DNA of 39,009 nucleotides from Candidatus Kuenenia stuttgartensis (lineage in GTDB: Bacteria > Planctomycetota > Planctomycetia > Pirellulales > UBA1268): positions 1 through 39,009 of the forward strand of contig CAMDDJ010000026.1 in NCBI GenBank assembly GCA_945891385.1. Reading direction: 5' to 3'. Made by a program: the position numbers and the translations under genes. The notes below the pieces were generated by a model. The model had not been told where the DNA came from. It saw nothing but the letters and a program-made list of their open reading frames with translations, and did not search any database. This document shows, one piece after another, positions 1-8,805 of the stretch. How positions within the stretch are numbered: the stretch's first letter is position 1; every line of letters starts with the position of its first letter.

Positions 1-63
1 AGTGAGCGAAGGCCTGGAGGGCCGAAGCGAACGTCCGGCGACGGGGCACGGGCAACACCGACC

Positions 64-93
64 TACCAGGCAACGTCGCCTCCGCCCCTGGTA
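64..93. other. Hairpin beyond the 3' end of the kinase gene
   Basis: TACCAGG at 64-70 can pair with CCTGGTA at 87-93, and GGC/GCC can pair inside the loop. It lies about 60 bases past the stop codon of the minus-strand kinase. There is no T-tract on either side, so a terminator role is only a guess. Nothing else was recognised in bases 1-153. Confidence 0.3.
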
Positions 94-153
94 ACGCCGC
101 GGTAGCACCGCCCCTGCATGCGGCCCACCGCGACTTCCTAGCAACCGGAATCG

Positions 154-1620
154 CTACGAGGCAGGCCGCATGAGATCCTCGAGCATCTTCCCCATCGACT
201 CGGCCTGGATCGGCATCGCCGCCAGCCGCCGCCGATCGTCGAGCCGGGCCGTGCTCGCCAGGCCCGCCTGGTTGGCTCCGGTAATCAGAATCGCGGGCAC
301 GGACGACAGATAGGAGTCGGTCGACAGCGTGTTGAAGGCCTCGATCGCCGACTCGCCGAGCGAGCGGGCACTGATGATCAGGCAGTCGGCGGGCGGCGGC
401 ATGCTCGAAAAACGCTTCAGGGCCCGTTGCGGATTCTCGGTGAGCAACACCCGGTAGCCGAGCTTGGCGAAAAACTCGCGGAGTGCCGCCTGGGCTTTCT
501 CAGAGGTTTCCACGAGCATCACGACGCCCTTGTGCCCGCTTGTCGCCGCCACGGCAGCCGGCGCTGCAGCCGCTACCGCGGGCGCGGCGGCTGATGGCTC
601 GCCATCAACGCGACGGGCAATCAGGGTCTCGGCCTGGCGGCGGACGTCGCCCGCTGTCTGAAACCGCTCGAGTGGGTCGAGATGCATCATCCGGGACACG
701 AGATCGACCACGTCACGGGGCAACTGCGGGCACCGCTGCCCCAGAGGCACCACGCCGGTGTAGCGCCGCGGATCGGCCCGCTCGCCGCGGTCGCGGGTCT
801 CGGTGAGCGCCGCAACTCCTGCAAAAGCCAGATAGGCGATCGCACCGAGAAAGTAGATGTCACTCCGAACGGCGTCGTCCTTCATCCCGGTCAGCTTTTC
901 GAGCGCGGCGTAGTCGATCGTGCGGGGCTGATCCATGCGGCCGAGCGAGCGATCGCTGGAATCGTCGACCCCGGCCAGACCGAAGTCCACGAGTTTGGCC
1001 TGGCCCGTCGACGAGATCAGGACGTTGGAGGCCTTGAGGTCGCGATGGGTCACACCGCGGCGATGCGCATACTCGAGCCCGCAGGCCATTTGGTGCACGA
1101 GGTCGAGGCCCTTTGGCACGTCCAGCGCGCCACGGATCTTGACCAGTTCCCGAAGCGTCTGCCCTTCGACGAACTCCATGGTGATGTAGCTGGCACCGTC
1201 TTCCTCCCCCACCTCGTCGATGGCCACGATGTTGGGGTGACGGAGCATGTGGCCCATCTCACCTTCGTGGCGAAAGGCCTGGCACTTGGCCGGATCGTTG
1301 GCGTAGCGATTTCGCAGAACCTTCACCGCCAGAATGCCGCCCGTCTCGCGGTGGATCGCCCGGTAGACGCGGGCGAAGGAGCCGGCCCCGACCTGGTAGA
1401 GGAGCCGGGCGTGGCCGAAGCAATAGCCCCGTCGCTCACCCCGGAGGAGACGTTCGAGTTGGAACCCGGTGAGGAGTTCCCGTCGCACGAGCGCCTGCCC
1501 AAGCTCCGCGGCGGTGGCTGAGGAGCCGACCTCGTGGACGGCGTCGGCCAGCGAGCCGGCCGGCACCAGTTCCAGACCGCTGACGAACTGCTCGAGTTGT
1601 TCGGCCGTGGCGGGCTTCAT
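154..1620 (-). CDS. Ser/Thr protein kinase with C-terminal degenerate receiver domain
   Basis: A 488-residue cytoplasmic protein with a eukaryotic-type (Hanks) kinase domain at about residues 70-335. The glycine loop GAGSFARV begins at 78 and the ATP lysine (AVKVL) is near 100. HRDLKASN begins at 192 and DFG at 212. The usual APE motif of the activation segment is replaced by DYAALEKL. An Ala/Pro-rich linker leads to a receiver-like fold at about 365-485. That fold lacks the acidic pair (VETSE instead of a DD-type start), the phospho-acceptor Asp (IISARS) and the beta-5 lysine (AMPIQ), so it probably cannot be phosphorylated like a normal receiver. No membrane segment is seen. The ATG at 1620 is chosen because it opens the conserved part. 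A GTG at 1674, preceded by GGAGAGG, would add 18 residues. The gene is divergent from the large secreted protein. The substrate is unknown. Confidence 0.88.
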   Translation of the reverse strand: MKPATAEQLEQFVSGLELVPAGSLADAVHEVGSSATAAELGQALVRRELLTGFQLERLLRGERRGYCFGHARLLYQVGAGSFARVYRAIHRETGGILAVKVLRNRYANDPAKCQAFRHEGEMGHMLRHPNIVAIDEVGEEDGASYITMEFVEGQTLRELVKIRGALDVPKGLDLVHQMACGLEYAHRRGVTHRDLKASNVLISSTGQAKLVDFGLAGVDDSSDRSLGRMDQPRTIDYAALEKLTGMKDDAVRSDIYFLGAIAYLAFAGVAALTETRDRGERADPRRYTGVVPLGQRCPQLPRDVVDLVSRMMHLDPLERFQTAGDVRRQAETLIARRVDGEPSAAAPAVAAAAPAAVAATSGHKGVVMLVETSEKAQAALREFFAKLGYRVLLTENPQRALKRFSSMPPPADCLIISARSLGESAIEAFNTLSTDSYLSSVPAILITGANQAGLASTARLDDRRRLAAMPIQAESMGKMLEDLMRPAS

Positions 1621-1871
1621 GGGCTGGCCGCGGCAAATCCGCGAACGGGGGAAACGGGCCGACGGGGTGCGCACACGGCCTCTCCATAGAAGTACCTCTT
1701 TTTTTCATGCCCCGCGACCGGGCCGAACTTTTTTCTCCTGGATTTTGCCCCTCCCTCTCCTCCGATCCTGCTGCCGCCGCCACCCTCGCTCACCCAATTC
1801 GTCTGGAACCTGGCCGCGAGGCCCTGCTACAAGCCCCGAAGTCTGTCTGTTCCGCGCCGTACGGGGCCCGC

Positions 1872-4871
1872 ATGCGCCGTTTCTTCGCCACCATCCGCCG
1901 AATCCTCGCGATCCGGTGCCGGGCAGCCGTGGGGCTCGCGGCCGGAGCCATGGGACTTGCCGCCGGAGCAGCGGCCGGCGGCGGCATCGAACTCGGATTT
2001 GAGTCGGGGTCGGTGGCCTGGCGGCTGGGCGAACAGCATCAACGGGCCCGGCTCGTCGAGCATGTCATCTCGCCCGACTCCCCCCACCGCGGCAACGGCT
2101 GCGAGTTGGCCGTCGTGGAGGCTGCCGAAGCTGGGGCGATCGAGCTCGAACTCCCCCTGGAGCCAGCGGCCGTCATCGAGGAGCTCCACGCGGCCCTCTG
2201 GGTGCGAGCGACGCTGCCGGGAGCGCGACTTGCCTTTCGGGTCCGGCTCGAAGACCCGACCGGCCGGCAGCCGAACGGCATTCACGTGCTCGTGCCGGGC
2301 ACGATCGCCCGCGACGTTGATCGCTGGGAACGTCTGGAGGTTGGCGACCTGCCCCGACAACTGGCTCGACGGCTGCCAGCCCTTCGGCTCGAGCATGCGT
2401 CGGACATCGGCGTCGAGGGGGCCGCGGTGACCGGCTTGGTGCTCGACGCAGCGGCAACTCCCGGTCGCCACGCGTTCGCGATCGACGACGTCGAGGTAAA
2501 CGGATTCGTCCCACGATCGCCGCTGCAGCATGCCGTCGTTCACGATTCGCAGGTCAGGCCGGTGTCCGCCGAGTCCCCGTCGGCGGTCGATCCACCGGCG
2601 GGCCTGGCTCGGGGTGTGCTGGAAGTGGCGGGCCTGCCGTTCTTTCCCCGCTCGATCGACTCCTGCGGCGAACCCTTCGCCTTCCTGGCCGATCTCGGCT
2701 TCAATTGCGTCAGGCTACCGGAACCGGCAACGGCTGATCAGCTCGCCGAGGCCCGCGCCGCCGGGGTCTGGGTGGTCTGCCCGGCCCCACCGATCCCCGA
2801 TGTCGACCTGCGGGAGCCGGAGAGCGTTCCCATGCTCCGCAACTGGGACCGTGTGTTGGCCTGGGATCTCGGGACCGGGCTCGCCGAGGACTCGATCGAA
2901 GACCTGGCGGAACGCGGCCGGCGGATCCGAGCGTGCGACCCGCGGTCAGGCCGTCCACTGATCGGCTCGGCCGATTCAGGCCTCCGCGCGGTGTCGCGGC
3001 ACGTCGACATGCTGGTAGCCCGGCGCACGGTCCTCGGCACGAGCCTGGAGTTGATCGACTGGCTTGAATGGTTGAGGGAACGACCGCGTCTGGCACGTCC
3101 CGGCACGCCGCTTCTGTGTACGCTCGGCACGGAACTCGACCCTGCCGCGGCCCGCCAGGCGGCTGCCCTCGCCGGCATCGGAGGGCGGGGGCTGGCGATC
3201 GACCCCGAAAGCTTGGCCCTCGCCTCGTTTGCCGCCGTCGCCAGTGGGGCCCGGGGCATCCTCTTCACCTCGTCTCGTCGGCTCGATGGCGACGACGCCG
3301 AGGCCCGGATGCGGGCGGCCGCCGTGCGGGAGACGAATCTCCGGCTCCGCCTCCTTGAGCCCTGGGCCGCTGCGGGCCGGTTCGCCGCACGGGCCACCAC
3401 GAGCAGCCCGGAGGTGCAGGCCTTCGTGATGGAGGCGGCGCGGGCCCGGATCGTGCTGGCCTGGCGGTGCGTGCAGGGCTCCCAGGTAGTGGCTCGGCGG
3501 TATGAAGGTGCCGATGTGCCGGGCGAGGACACACCACTGACGATCCTCGTGCCCGGCGTGCCCGAGGCGCATCGCGCCTGGGAAGTCGCCCCCGGCGGCC
3601 TCCGCCCCGCACGCCAGCAGCGGGTGACTGGCGGCGTGTCGGTCACGCTCGATTCATTCACGACGCATGGGATCGTGCTGCTCAGCGGCGACCCGGCGGT
3701 AACCGGCCATGTCCAAGAGCTCGTCCGCACACTCTTTCCACTCGAACTCGCCTCGGCCCGCTCGCTCGCCTCGCTCGCGCTCGGCGGCGCGGGTGACCTG
3801 CTCGGCAGGCTTCCCCCACAGGCACTCAGCGGACCCCCGCCGGTGTCCGCCGTCGCCATGCTCACCGAAGCAGGTCGCCTCGCAGCGGCTGGAGAAGCAG
3901 TCGTCGCCGCGGAGCCTGCCGCCGCCGTCCGCTCACTCCGAAAAGCAGCCGCCATCGCAGGCCAATTTGAGCGGCGAATCTGGGAGAATGCCGTCAAGGC
4001 CGAGGCTTCGATCGTGGCCAATCCCCTGAGCGGCTCCGATGCCACGCTGGCCGAAGCCTGGCAGTTCATAGCTGCTCGGGCTGCTACGGCGGCCACCACC
4101 GAAATGCTCGCGGGCGGCGCGATGGAACAGATCGGGGAGCTCTCCCAGAGCGGATGGCGGCACTTCGCCAGGCCGCAGGGCGACCTGCAGACGTCCGTCG
4201 AAGTGATTCGCTCGCAGCCAGCAGCCGGTCAGGGTTGCCTCCGGATGCTCGCGCGACCGGCCGATCCCAAGGCGGCGCCCGTCGTCGTCGAAACGCCTCC
4301 CGTCTGGATCACGACGCCGCCGCTCGCAGTTCCCGCCGGGAAGCTGATCTCGATCTCGGCTCAGGTGTGGGTTCCCGAGCCGATCACGGGCAGCGTCGAT
4401 GGCCTGCTCATCTTTGACTCGCTCGGCGGACCGGCTCTCGCCGAACGCGTCGGCCCCAGCAAGGGCTGGCGCAGGCTTGTGCTCTATCGGATCGTGCCGC
4501 CCGAAGCCGCTGGGGAGCCAGTCACCGTGACGTTCGCCCTGAGCGGTTTGGGAGAAGCCCGGATCGACGATGTCTCCGTAACGACGCTCGAGCGGTCTGC
4601 GGCCGGCACGCCTGCGGCACTCGTCTCAACGAGCGGTCAGCCGGGCCGTTCGGCCTTTCCATCGCCATCCGAGCTGCTCGAACAGGCCCCCCTCGCCGGC
4701 TCGCCACCAGCGGCAGCTCCCGCGGCCCAAAGCCCCTGGCCAGGCGCCACGCTCGCCTGGCCGAAGCTCAACCCGTTCAGTTCGGCCAACGCACCGCCCC
4801 CGGGGGTCGGCGGTGGCACGATTGATCCCTTCAAGCGGGCCCGCAGCGGTGGGTCAGCCGCGTCGCCCTGA
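1872..4871 (+). CDS. Large exported protein with jelly-roll / TIM-barrel-like / jelly-roll layout
   Basis: A 999-residue protein of unknown function. The ATG at 1872 gives an N-terminus with Arg residues followed by an Ala/Gly-rich hydrophobic stretch, as in a signal peptide. An upstream in-frame ATG at 1707 would add 55 residues that do not look like an export signal. Residues about 40-200 read as a beta-rich carbohydrate-binding-like domain (ends in AIDDVEVNG). Residues about 235-500 resemble a glycoside-hydrolase-type barrel: a strand reading GFNCVRLPEP, AGVWVVCPAP and a WDLG strand, but no clear catalytic Glu pair. Residues about 750-900 are a second jelly-roll-like domain (ends in ARIDDVSVTTLE). 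The last 90 residues are rich in Pro, Ala and Ser. The 3' end overlaps the convergent plsC by 18 bases. It may be an inactive glycosidase-like or binding protein; this is inferred from sequence feel only. Confidence 0.72.
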   Translation: MRRFFATIRRILAIRCRAAVGLAAGAMGLAAGAAAGGGIELGFESGSVAWRLGEQHQRARLVEHVISPDSPHRGNGCELAVVEAAEAGAIELELPLEPAAVIEELHAALWVRATLPGARLAFRVRLEDPTGRQPNGIHVLVPGTIARDVDRWERLEVGDLPRQLARRLPALRLEHASDIGVEGAAVTGLVLDAAATPGRHAFAIDDVEVNGFVPRSPLQHAVVHDSQVRPVSAESPSAVDPPAGLARGVLEVAGLPFFPRSIDSCGEPFAFLADLGFNCVRLPEPATADQLAEARAAGVWVVCPAPPIPDVDLREPESVPMLRNWDRVLAWDLGTGLAEDSIEDLAERGRRIRACDPRSGRPLIGSADSGLRAVSRHVDMLVARRTVLGTSLELIDWLEWLRERPRLARPGTPLLCTLGTELDPAAARQAAALAGIGGRGLAIDPESLALASFAAVASGARGILFTSSRRLDGDDAEARMRAAAVRETNLRLRLLEPWAAAGRFAARATTSSPEVQAFVMEAARARIVLAWRCVQGSQVVARRYEGADVPGEDTPLTILVPGVPEAHRAWEVAPGGLRPARQQRVTGGVSVTLDSFTTHGIVLLSGDPAVTGHVQELVRTLFPLELASARSLASLALGGAGDLLGRLPPQALSGPPPVSAVAMLTEAGRLAAAGEAVVAAEPAAAVRSLRKAAAIAGQFERRIWENAVKAEASIVANPLSGSDATLAEAWQFIAARAATAATTEMLAGGAMEQIGELSQSGWRHFARPQGDLQTSVEVIRSQPAAGQGCLRMLARPADPKAAPVVVETPPVWITTPPLAVPAGKLISISAQVWVPEPITGSVDGLLIFDSLGGPALAERVGPSKGWRRLVLYRIVPPEAAGEPVTVTFALSGLGEARIDDVSVTTLERSAAGTPAALVSTSGQPGRSAFPSPSELLEQAPLAGSPPAAAPAAQSPWPGATLAWPKLNPFSSANAPPPGVGGGTIDPFKRARSGGSAASP

Positions 4872-5576
4872 CCGTGCCGCCCTTGCCCGGGCGTCAAGTT
4901 CTCGGATTCTCTCCGCGCACAGGTCGAAGAGTTCCCGTTCGCTGAGAGCGGCCACTTCCGCGGCCGGAATGATCGCCCCGAATTCGACCCGGATCCGGCC
5001 GGGCCGGGGAAAGAGCCGCGTCCGCGGCCAGCACTCGAATGCCCCCACGATCGCCACCGGCACGATCGGCACCTCCGCCCGCTTGGCGATCAGGCCGAAG
5101 CCAGGCTTCAACTCGTCGAGCTGGCCGTCGAACGTTCGCGAGCCCTCGGGAAACACCGTCACCGCCCGCCCCGCCTTGAGCCGGGCGATCACCGCCTTCA
5201 TCGCAGCGACCATCGACGCGTTGCGGTCGATCGGCACGGCATCGAGTGCGGTGATCGCCGCTGCGAAGGGCTTGAAGTGGAAGAGGGAGCTGCGGGCGAG
5301 GCTCGAGAGCCGGCGGTTCGAGGCCAGGCCAAGCAGCAGGGGATCGAGATGGCTCTGGTGGCTGGAGAGCACGAGGATGCCACCCCGCTCGGGCAAGGGC
5401 TGGGCGAACCGTGCCCGATACCCGAACAACGCCACCGCGAGCGTGCGGCTCAGCACCCAAAGGACCGCGTACAGCGCCTGGCCGAACGCAGAGTGCGGCG
5501 CGACCTCCGGCTCACGAGACGACTCGCGGCCGCCGTCGCGACCACGACTTCGGTCGGGCCTCACCGCGTCGGTCAT
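4854..5576 (-). CDS. plsC: 1-acyl-sn-glycerol-3-phosphate acyltransferase (PlsC family)
   Basis: A 240-residue acyltransferase that would place the second acyl chain on lysophosphatidic acid in membrane phospholipid synthesis. The family motifs are present: the catalytic HX4D box HQSHLD at 73-78 and the substrate-binding FPEGSR at 142-147, plus a VPIDR motif near 114-118. The hydrophobic segment at about 35-52 probably anchors it to the inner membrane. It is the last gene of a minus-strand operon. Its ATG (5574-5576) overlaps the cmk stop in an ATGA, so the two are probably translationally coupled. The cmk-plsC pairing is common in bacteria. Its end overlaps the convergent upstream gene by 18 bases. 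The exact acyl acceptor cannot be read from sequence. Confidence 0.9.
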   Translation of the reverse strand: MTDAVRPDRSRGRDGGRESSREPEVAPHSAFGQALYAVLWVLSRTLAVALFGYRARFAQPLPERGGILVLSSHQSHLDPLLLGLASNRRLSSLARSSLFHFKPFAAAITALDAVPIDRNASMVAAMKAVIARLKAGRAVTVFPEGSRTFDGQLDELKPGFGLIAKRAEVPIVPVAIVGAFECWPRTRLFPRPGRIRVEFGAIIPAAEVAALSERELFDLCAERIRELDARARAARSGRRG

Positions 5577-6238
5577 GGCCGGGCCTCCCGCGGCCGCCGG
5601 GCGTCCACAAGCTCAACCAGCCGCGCGAGCACTTCGTCGGGAGCGAGCCCGTCGGTCTCGAACACGACGGCATCGAAAGCCGGCCGCATCGCGCCCACCG
5701 GCCGGTTGCGGTCGCCCTCGTCCCGCCGGGCCTGGGCGGCGAGCACGGCATCGAGTGAGCCGGTCGAACCTCGGGCGAGTTCCTCCCGATGGCGGCGTCG
5801 GGCCCGCTCTTCGGGCGAGGCGGTGAGAAAGACCTTCAGTTCTGCTGCGGGGAAGACTTCGGAGCCCTGATCCCGACCCTCCGTCACGAGATCGAGCCCC
5901 TCGGCCAGCCGTCGCTGGAGATGCTTCATCGCCTCCCGTACGGCCGGCGCATCGGCCACGGGCCTGGTCGCCTGGGTCACCTCCTCGGTCCGGATGGCGT
6001 CCGACACGTCGCGATCGCCGACGAACACCCTCCCCTGACAAAACCGGATCACGAGCGACTCCACGAGCGCGGCTAGCCGCGGGCCATCGTCGAGGGGCAG
6101 GCCATGCTCCAGGGCTACGAGGGCCACGGTGCGGTACATCGCCCCGGTGTCGAGATAGCACCAGCCAAGCCGGGCCGCGAGCGCACGGGCGGTGGTGCTC
6201 TTTCCAGCGCCAGCTGGGCCGTCGAGGGTGACGATCAT
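5573..6238 (-). CDS. cmk: Cytidylate kinase
   Basis: A 221-residue cytoplasmic nucleoside monophosphate kinase that phosphorylates CMP/dCMP to the diphosphates. The P-loop GPAGAGKST lies at 7-15. It is followed by the family-typical YLDTGAMYR near 27-35, and the nucleotide-binding EGRDQGSEVFP and lid Arg residues (RRHREEL) come later. Length matches the family. The ATG at 6238 is chosen because it puts the P-loop at the very N-terminus. Longer in-frame extensions upstream lie inside the preceding gene. The start overlaps the stop of the GH38-like gene in an ATGA, and the stop overlaps the plsC start the same way, so all three are probably one transcript. Confidence 0.95.
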   Translation of the reverse strand: MIVTLDGPAGAGKSTTARALAARLGWCYLDTGAMYRTVALVALEHGLPLDDGPRLAALVESLVIRFCQGRVFVGDRDVSDAIRTEEVTQATRPVADAPAVREAMKHLQRRLAEGLDLVTEGRDQGSEVFPAAELKVFLTASPEERARRRHREELARGSTGSLDAVLAAQARRDEGDRNRPVGAMRPAFDAVVFETDGLAPDEVLARLVELVDARRPREARP

Positions 6239-8625
6239 GCCGAGTTCTCCAGCCGCCCGACCGGTTCCGGAGCAGGTTCCGCGAACTCGATGTCGAGGTG
6301 CAGCCACTGATGGCGATTGAGAAACACTACGGTGCCCGAGCCATCGACCGCAACGTGCACCTCGGGAAGCGGCCGGCCCAAGCCATCGACCGCAGCGGCA
6401 TGGCGAACCGTCCGGATCCAGTCGATGCGCACCTCGCCGCTCGAGCCGGAGGATTCGACAAGGCCGACCCGCAGCCGTGGCCCGCCGCTCCCCCCGCCGC
6501 TCGGCCAGGTCAGCCGCACGTTCTCCGGCAGCCGCGGCCCGACCTCCGGCCGTTCGCCCGCCGCAACCGCCAGCGCGGCCTCCCAAGGCCGTTCCAGCCC
6601 GACACCGACCGCCACCCTGGCCGTGATCTCGGTACCGGTTCCGGCGAGCACGGTGTCGAGCACGTGGGGGCTCGTGCGAAGGTGCCAGGGCCAGCCACCG
6701 GTGAGGATCACGACCGCGTCCCGTTGCAGCCTCAGGCCCTCCGGCACGATCTCGATGAAGTGTGGGGCGGTGAACCGGCTCCGTTCGGTGGCGACGGATT
6801 GAAGATGGATGCCGCGTCGAAGCTCAACCGCCTCGTTCTCGTGCCAGGCGAAGCGGCAGGCGAGATGCTCCTCGAGCAGACCGCCCTCGAGCGGCCGCTC
6901 GAGACTGGCATCGATTTCGACGATCGCCAGCGGCAGGCCCGGCACGAGCGAAACCCGCTGCCGATACCGGCCAACGGTCTGCCCCGAGTCGGCGACCAGC
7001 CGGCCCCGGCTGACGAGGCGTCCCGCCGTAGGATCGCCCGCGCGCTCGACCGCATCGGCCTCCATGCGGGAATAGCCGGCCCGCTCGTCGGCCGTCTCAT
7101 GGCCGCCGGGGCGGGCGGGCCGCGTGATCCGCAGGGCAAGTTGCTGCGACAATCGGTTGGCCCGATCCTCAGGCCGGCGGAGCGACAGCAGACCGCCGGT
7201 GCCCGGATTGGCTTCCACCCGCACGAGACCGTTGTCGAGCCGCAGCGGCTCCGGCGGAGGGTGCCCTCGGCGGAACAAGGTTCGCCACAGGCCGGTGCGC
7301 TCCGGTTGATCGCGGACAGCCCGCTGCCGTGTGGCAGCGATCGCCGGCACCGACTGCGGCCAGACCCGCCGCGCTTCCACCAGCTGCCGGGCGTCGGCCG
7401 CGATCGCCTCCACAACCTGTCCGATCGCATCCCGAGCCACGGGAATCGACGCGGGAAAGGCATCGGCCTCGAAGCTGGCGTGCGTCGCCGTGGCTGCCGT
7501 CTCGTCGATCAGCGTTGAAGGCGTGACAAACCTGCCGAGGAGCGTGGTCCAGCGACCGATCCGCCGCACCAGTTGGTGCCAGCGGCTGGCCCCGCCGGCG
7601 TAGCGGGCAAAGTGCAGCACCGCGACGTGATCATGATCCATGGCGTCGCCGAGTGTGTCGGGAATCGCGAGCACGCTCTCAGTCCGGCTGGCGTCGAGCG
7701 GTACCCGGGCCACCGCTTCGATGGCTCCGCCGCTGCTCTCCCAGCGAATCCTCCCGCCCCCCGGGTCGGGCAACGCCGACCCGTCGAAGAGGCTCCAGAG
7801 CGCCGCGCGATATCCGAGGCTTGTCAGCATCTGAGGCAGCAGGGCCGATGAGCCGCCGCCGATGGCCGCGTAGCAGACCGGCGGAGCCACACCGATCGCC
7901 GCCCAGGCTGAACGGCCGCGTGTGAGCGACTCGAGAATCGCCTCCGGCGCGAACCGGTCGAGCGGCTGCTCGTCGTCGCGGCCCCCGCAGGGCTCGATCA
8001 GGCCGGCGGCCGCGCCGGCACGAACCGCCGCGATCAGGTCGGGCCGGCTTTGAGACAATCGCTCGAGCGTCGCACCGGTGGCCACGACCGCCACGGGCGT
8101 GAAGCCGGCGAGGTCGGCGACGGCCCGCTCAACGCTGACCGAGGCCGCGAGCAGCACCGTGTCGAGCACCCAGGATTCGACCGGATAGTATCGGGCGCGA
8201 GTGGCTTCCAGGCAGCCGAACGCCTCCTCGAGCCGTGCCTGCGCACCGGCCTCACCGTCAACCGCCGCGTGGGCAGCCCCCAGCACAATGTCAGGAAAAC
8301 CGGTGGCGTCGAGGTCCACCGGCGTCCGCATCCGCCGGGCGAGCATCTCGGCCAGCAGGACGGCCAGCCCCAACGCTCGAAAATCCTCGGCCTGCACCCC
8401 GCCAGGCAACAGCTGATCGGCCTGGGGCCGCTCAGCCGCTTGCGGGGCCGCGAGCCCGGGTGAACCGCCGCTCCATCCAGGCAGCGTGCCGGCGGCGGCA
8501 ATGGCGGCCGGGTGCCAGAGTTCGGTCCAGGCTGTCAGAAACCGTTCGGCCTCGTGTGGCTCGACTGCGGCGAGGCCGTCGAGCGAGTGGCAGGGGAGAG
8601 CGACCGTGAGGCTGCGAGCGGGCAT
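6235..8625 (-). CDS. Glycoside hydrolase 38/57-like protein of unknown specificity
   Basis: A 796-residue protein with no obvious signal peptide or membrane span. The N-terminal half (about 1-400) has alternating helices and strands of the deformed-barrel type seen in GH38/GH57 enzymes (segments such as FTPVAVVATGATLERL, then CYAAIGGGSSALLPQ and VLHFARYAGG). The C-terminal half (about 470-795) is beta-rich and resembles the sandwich domain of alpha-mannosidases (HENEAVELRRGIH, VILTGGWPWHLR). I cannot point to a confident catalytic Asp, so activity is uncertain. It is the first gene of the operon with cmk and plsC (ATGA overlap). It is divergent from pilM, with a possible TACACT -10 hexamer at 8636-8641 on its strand. 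The ATG at 8625 is the first of the conserved reading. Confidence 0.6.
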   Translation of the reverse strand: MPARSLTVALPCHSLDGLAAVEPHEAERFLTAWTELWHPAAIAAAGTLPGWSGGSPGLAAPQAAERPQADQLLPGGVQAEDFRALGLAVLLAEMLARRMRTPVDLDATGFPDIVLGAAHAAVDGEAGAQARLEEAFGCLEATRARYYPVESWVLDTVLLAASVSVERAVADLAGFTPVAVVATGATLERLSQSRPDLIAAVRAGAAAGLIEPCGGRDDEQPLDRFAPEAILESLTRGRSAWAAIGVAPPVCYAAIGGGSSALLPQMLTSLGYRAALWSLFDGSALPDPGGGRIRWESSGGAIEAVARVPLDASRTESVLAIPDTLGDAMDHDHVAVLHFARYAGGASRWHQLVRRIGRWTTLLGRFVTPSTLIDETAATATHASFEADAFPASIPVARDAIGQVVEAIAADARQLVEARRVWPQSVPAIAATRQRAVRDQPERTGLWRTLFRRGHPPPEPLRLDNGLVRVEANPGTGGLLSLRRPEDRANRLSQQLALRITRPARPGGHETADERAGYSRMEADAVERAGDPTAGRLVSRGRLVADSGQTVGRYRQRVSLVPGLPLAIVEIDASLERPLEGGLLEEHLACRFAWHENEAVELRRGIHLQSVATERSRFTAPHFIEIVPEGLRLQRDAVVILTGGWPWHLRTSPHVLDTVLAGTGTEITARVAVGVGLERPWEAALAVAAGERPEVGPRLPENVRLTWPSGGGSGGPRLRVGLVESSGSSGEVRIDWIRTVRHAAAVDGLGRPLPEVHVAVDGSGTVVFLNRHQWLHLDIEFAEPAPEPVGRLENSA

Positions 8626-8674
8626 CGTGATCCAGAGTGTAATGTTGATCGGTCACGGTCATCCCGGGCGGCGT

Positions 8675-8704
8675 TTGACACTGCCATGACCGCGTTTTTA
8701 CGAT
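8675..8704 (+). promoter_or_regulatory. Probable sigma-70-type promoter of the pilM operon
   Basis: TTGACA at 8675-8680, an 18-base spacer and TACGAT at 8699-8704. The -35 box is a perfect consensus. It lies in the divergent gap between the GH38-like gene and pilM and would give a leader of about 95 bases before the pilM ATG. Confidence 0.5.
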
Positions 8705-8805
8705 TGCATTCGAGCGATGTGGCTCGGGCAGGGAAAGCGGACGAATTCATCGGTCCGTCTCGTGTGCCCGCGTCCGGCCCCTCATCCACCGGGAACGACC
8801 GGACC

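Noticed and set aside
1693..1736. T-runs near 1698-1704 and 1729-1734 as intrinsic terminators
   Set aside because: No gene on the plus strand ends upstream of them, and no stable stem directly precedes the first run.
2738..4099. About 450-codon Ser/Ala/Arg-rich open frame on the minus strand
   Set aside because: It is an antisense shadow of the 999-residue protein; composition is typical of reverse-frame GC-rich DNA.
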